Shown here in pieces: positions 52,628-53,771 of a DNA stretch of 53,771 bases (the first letter of the stretch is position 1; each line of letters starts with the position of its first letter). The position numbers were made by a program, and so were the translations under genes. Source of the DNA: Streptosporangiaceae bacterium (GTDB taxonomy: Bacteria > Actinomycetota > Actinomycetes > Streptosporangiales > Streptosporangiaceae); the NCBI GenBank assembly GCA_025964715.1, contig JAOPYH010000015.1, positions 1-53,771 of the forward strand, given 5' to 3'. Under the pieces are notes generated by a model that was given only the letters and a program-made list of their open reading frames with translations, had not been told where the DNA came from and made no database searches.

Positions 52628-53771
<1,144 letters not shown>

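Overview
This is a 53.8-kb stretch of high-GC actinobacterial chromosome. Nearly all of it is conserved housekeeping sequence. Mycothiol enzymes (MscR), an F420-pathway CofC, an NdgR-type IclR regulator, a GlnR-like box in front of amtB, the long form of SerA, an FtsY with an N-terminal membrane segment and the actinomycete order rpmB / DAK2 / recG / rsmD / coaD / yceD / rpmF / rnc / mutM / smc / ftsY / amtB-glnB-glnD / ffh all point to a mycelial actinomycete. Streptosporangiales is my best guess; it is inferred from gene order and protein style, not proven. I see no phage, insertion sequence, CRISPR array or biosynthetic cluster.

Layout. 1-9303 holds branched-chain amino acid and serine synthesis: the end of ilvB, then ilvN, ilvC, serA, a relic of a ROK regulator, an FhuF-like iron-sulfur protein, leuB, ilvE and cimA. 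cimA is preceded by a leader-peptide/terminator arrangement that looks like transcription attenuation. 9377-12186 is small and accessory: a monooxygenase-like protein with a His-rich tail, a Sel1-like protein, a YefM/RelE toxin-antitoxin pair and an FAH-family hydrolase. 12274-12789 carries tRNA-Gln(CUG), a broken second tRNA-Gln copy and tRNA-Glu(CUC). 12983-18538 has the mycothiol formaldehyde pair, a kinase-like protein lacking its catalytic Asp, and two DUF21/CBS membrane proteins.

18782-26766: a hypothetical gene, NdgR divergent from leuCD, a small gene without a standard start codon, HU, a cold-shock-like protein, CofC, PlsC, GpsA and Ddl. 26827-31380: a secreted beta-propeller lipoprotein, a DUF397 protein, a DUF3515 lipoprotein, a stand-alone Lrp ligand-binding domain, ThiL and a membrane-anchored CBM2 protein. 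31451-43330: ThiD, L28, FakA-like DAK2 protein, RecG, an LPFTG surface protein, RsmD, CoaD, YceD, L32, RNase III, MutM, acylphosphatase, a coiled-coil small protein and a secreted esterase. 43444-53771: SMC, FtsY, AmtB-GlnB-GlnD, and Ffh cut by the window edge.

How it works together. The ilv, leu and cim genes, with NdgR, supply Ile, Leu and Val; amtB-glnB-glnD senses and imports ammonium. The SRP pair ftsY/ffh flanks the nitrogen operon. Two sequence-level themes recur. At least nine starts have a -10-like hexamer (TANNNT or a close variant) exactly six bases before the start codon, the arrangement of leaderless transcripts. Six junctions overlap by 4 bp (GTGA or ATGA), implying coupled translation. 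No wholly new multi-gene system is evident; the most interesting signals are regulatory (the cimA attenuator, a leaderless upstream frame overlapping mutM, operators at serA, NdgR and yefM) and relics (tRNA-Gln copy, ROK stub).
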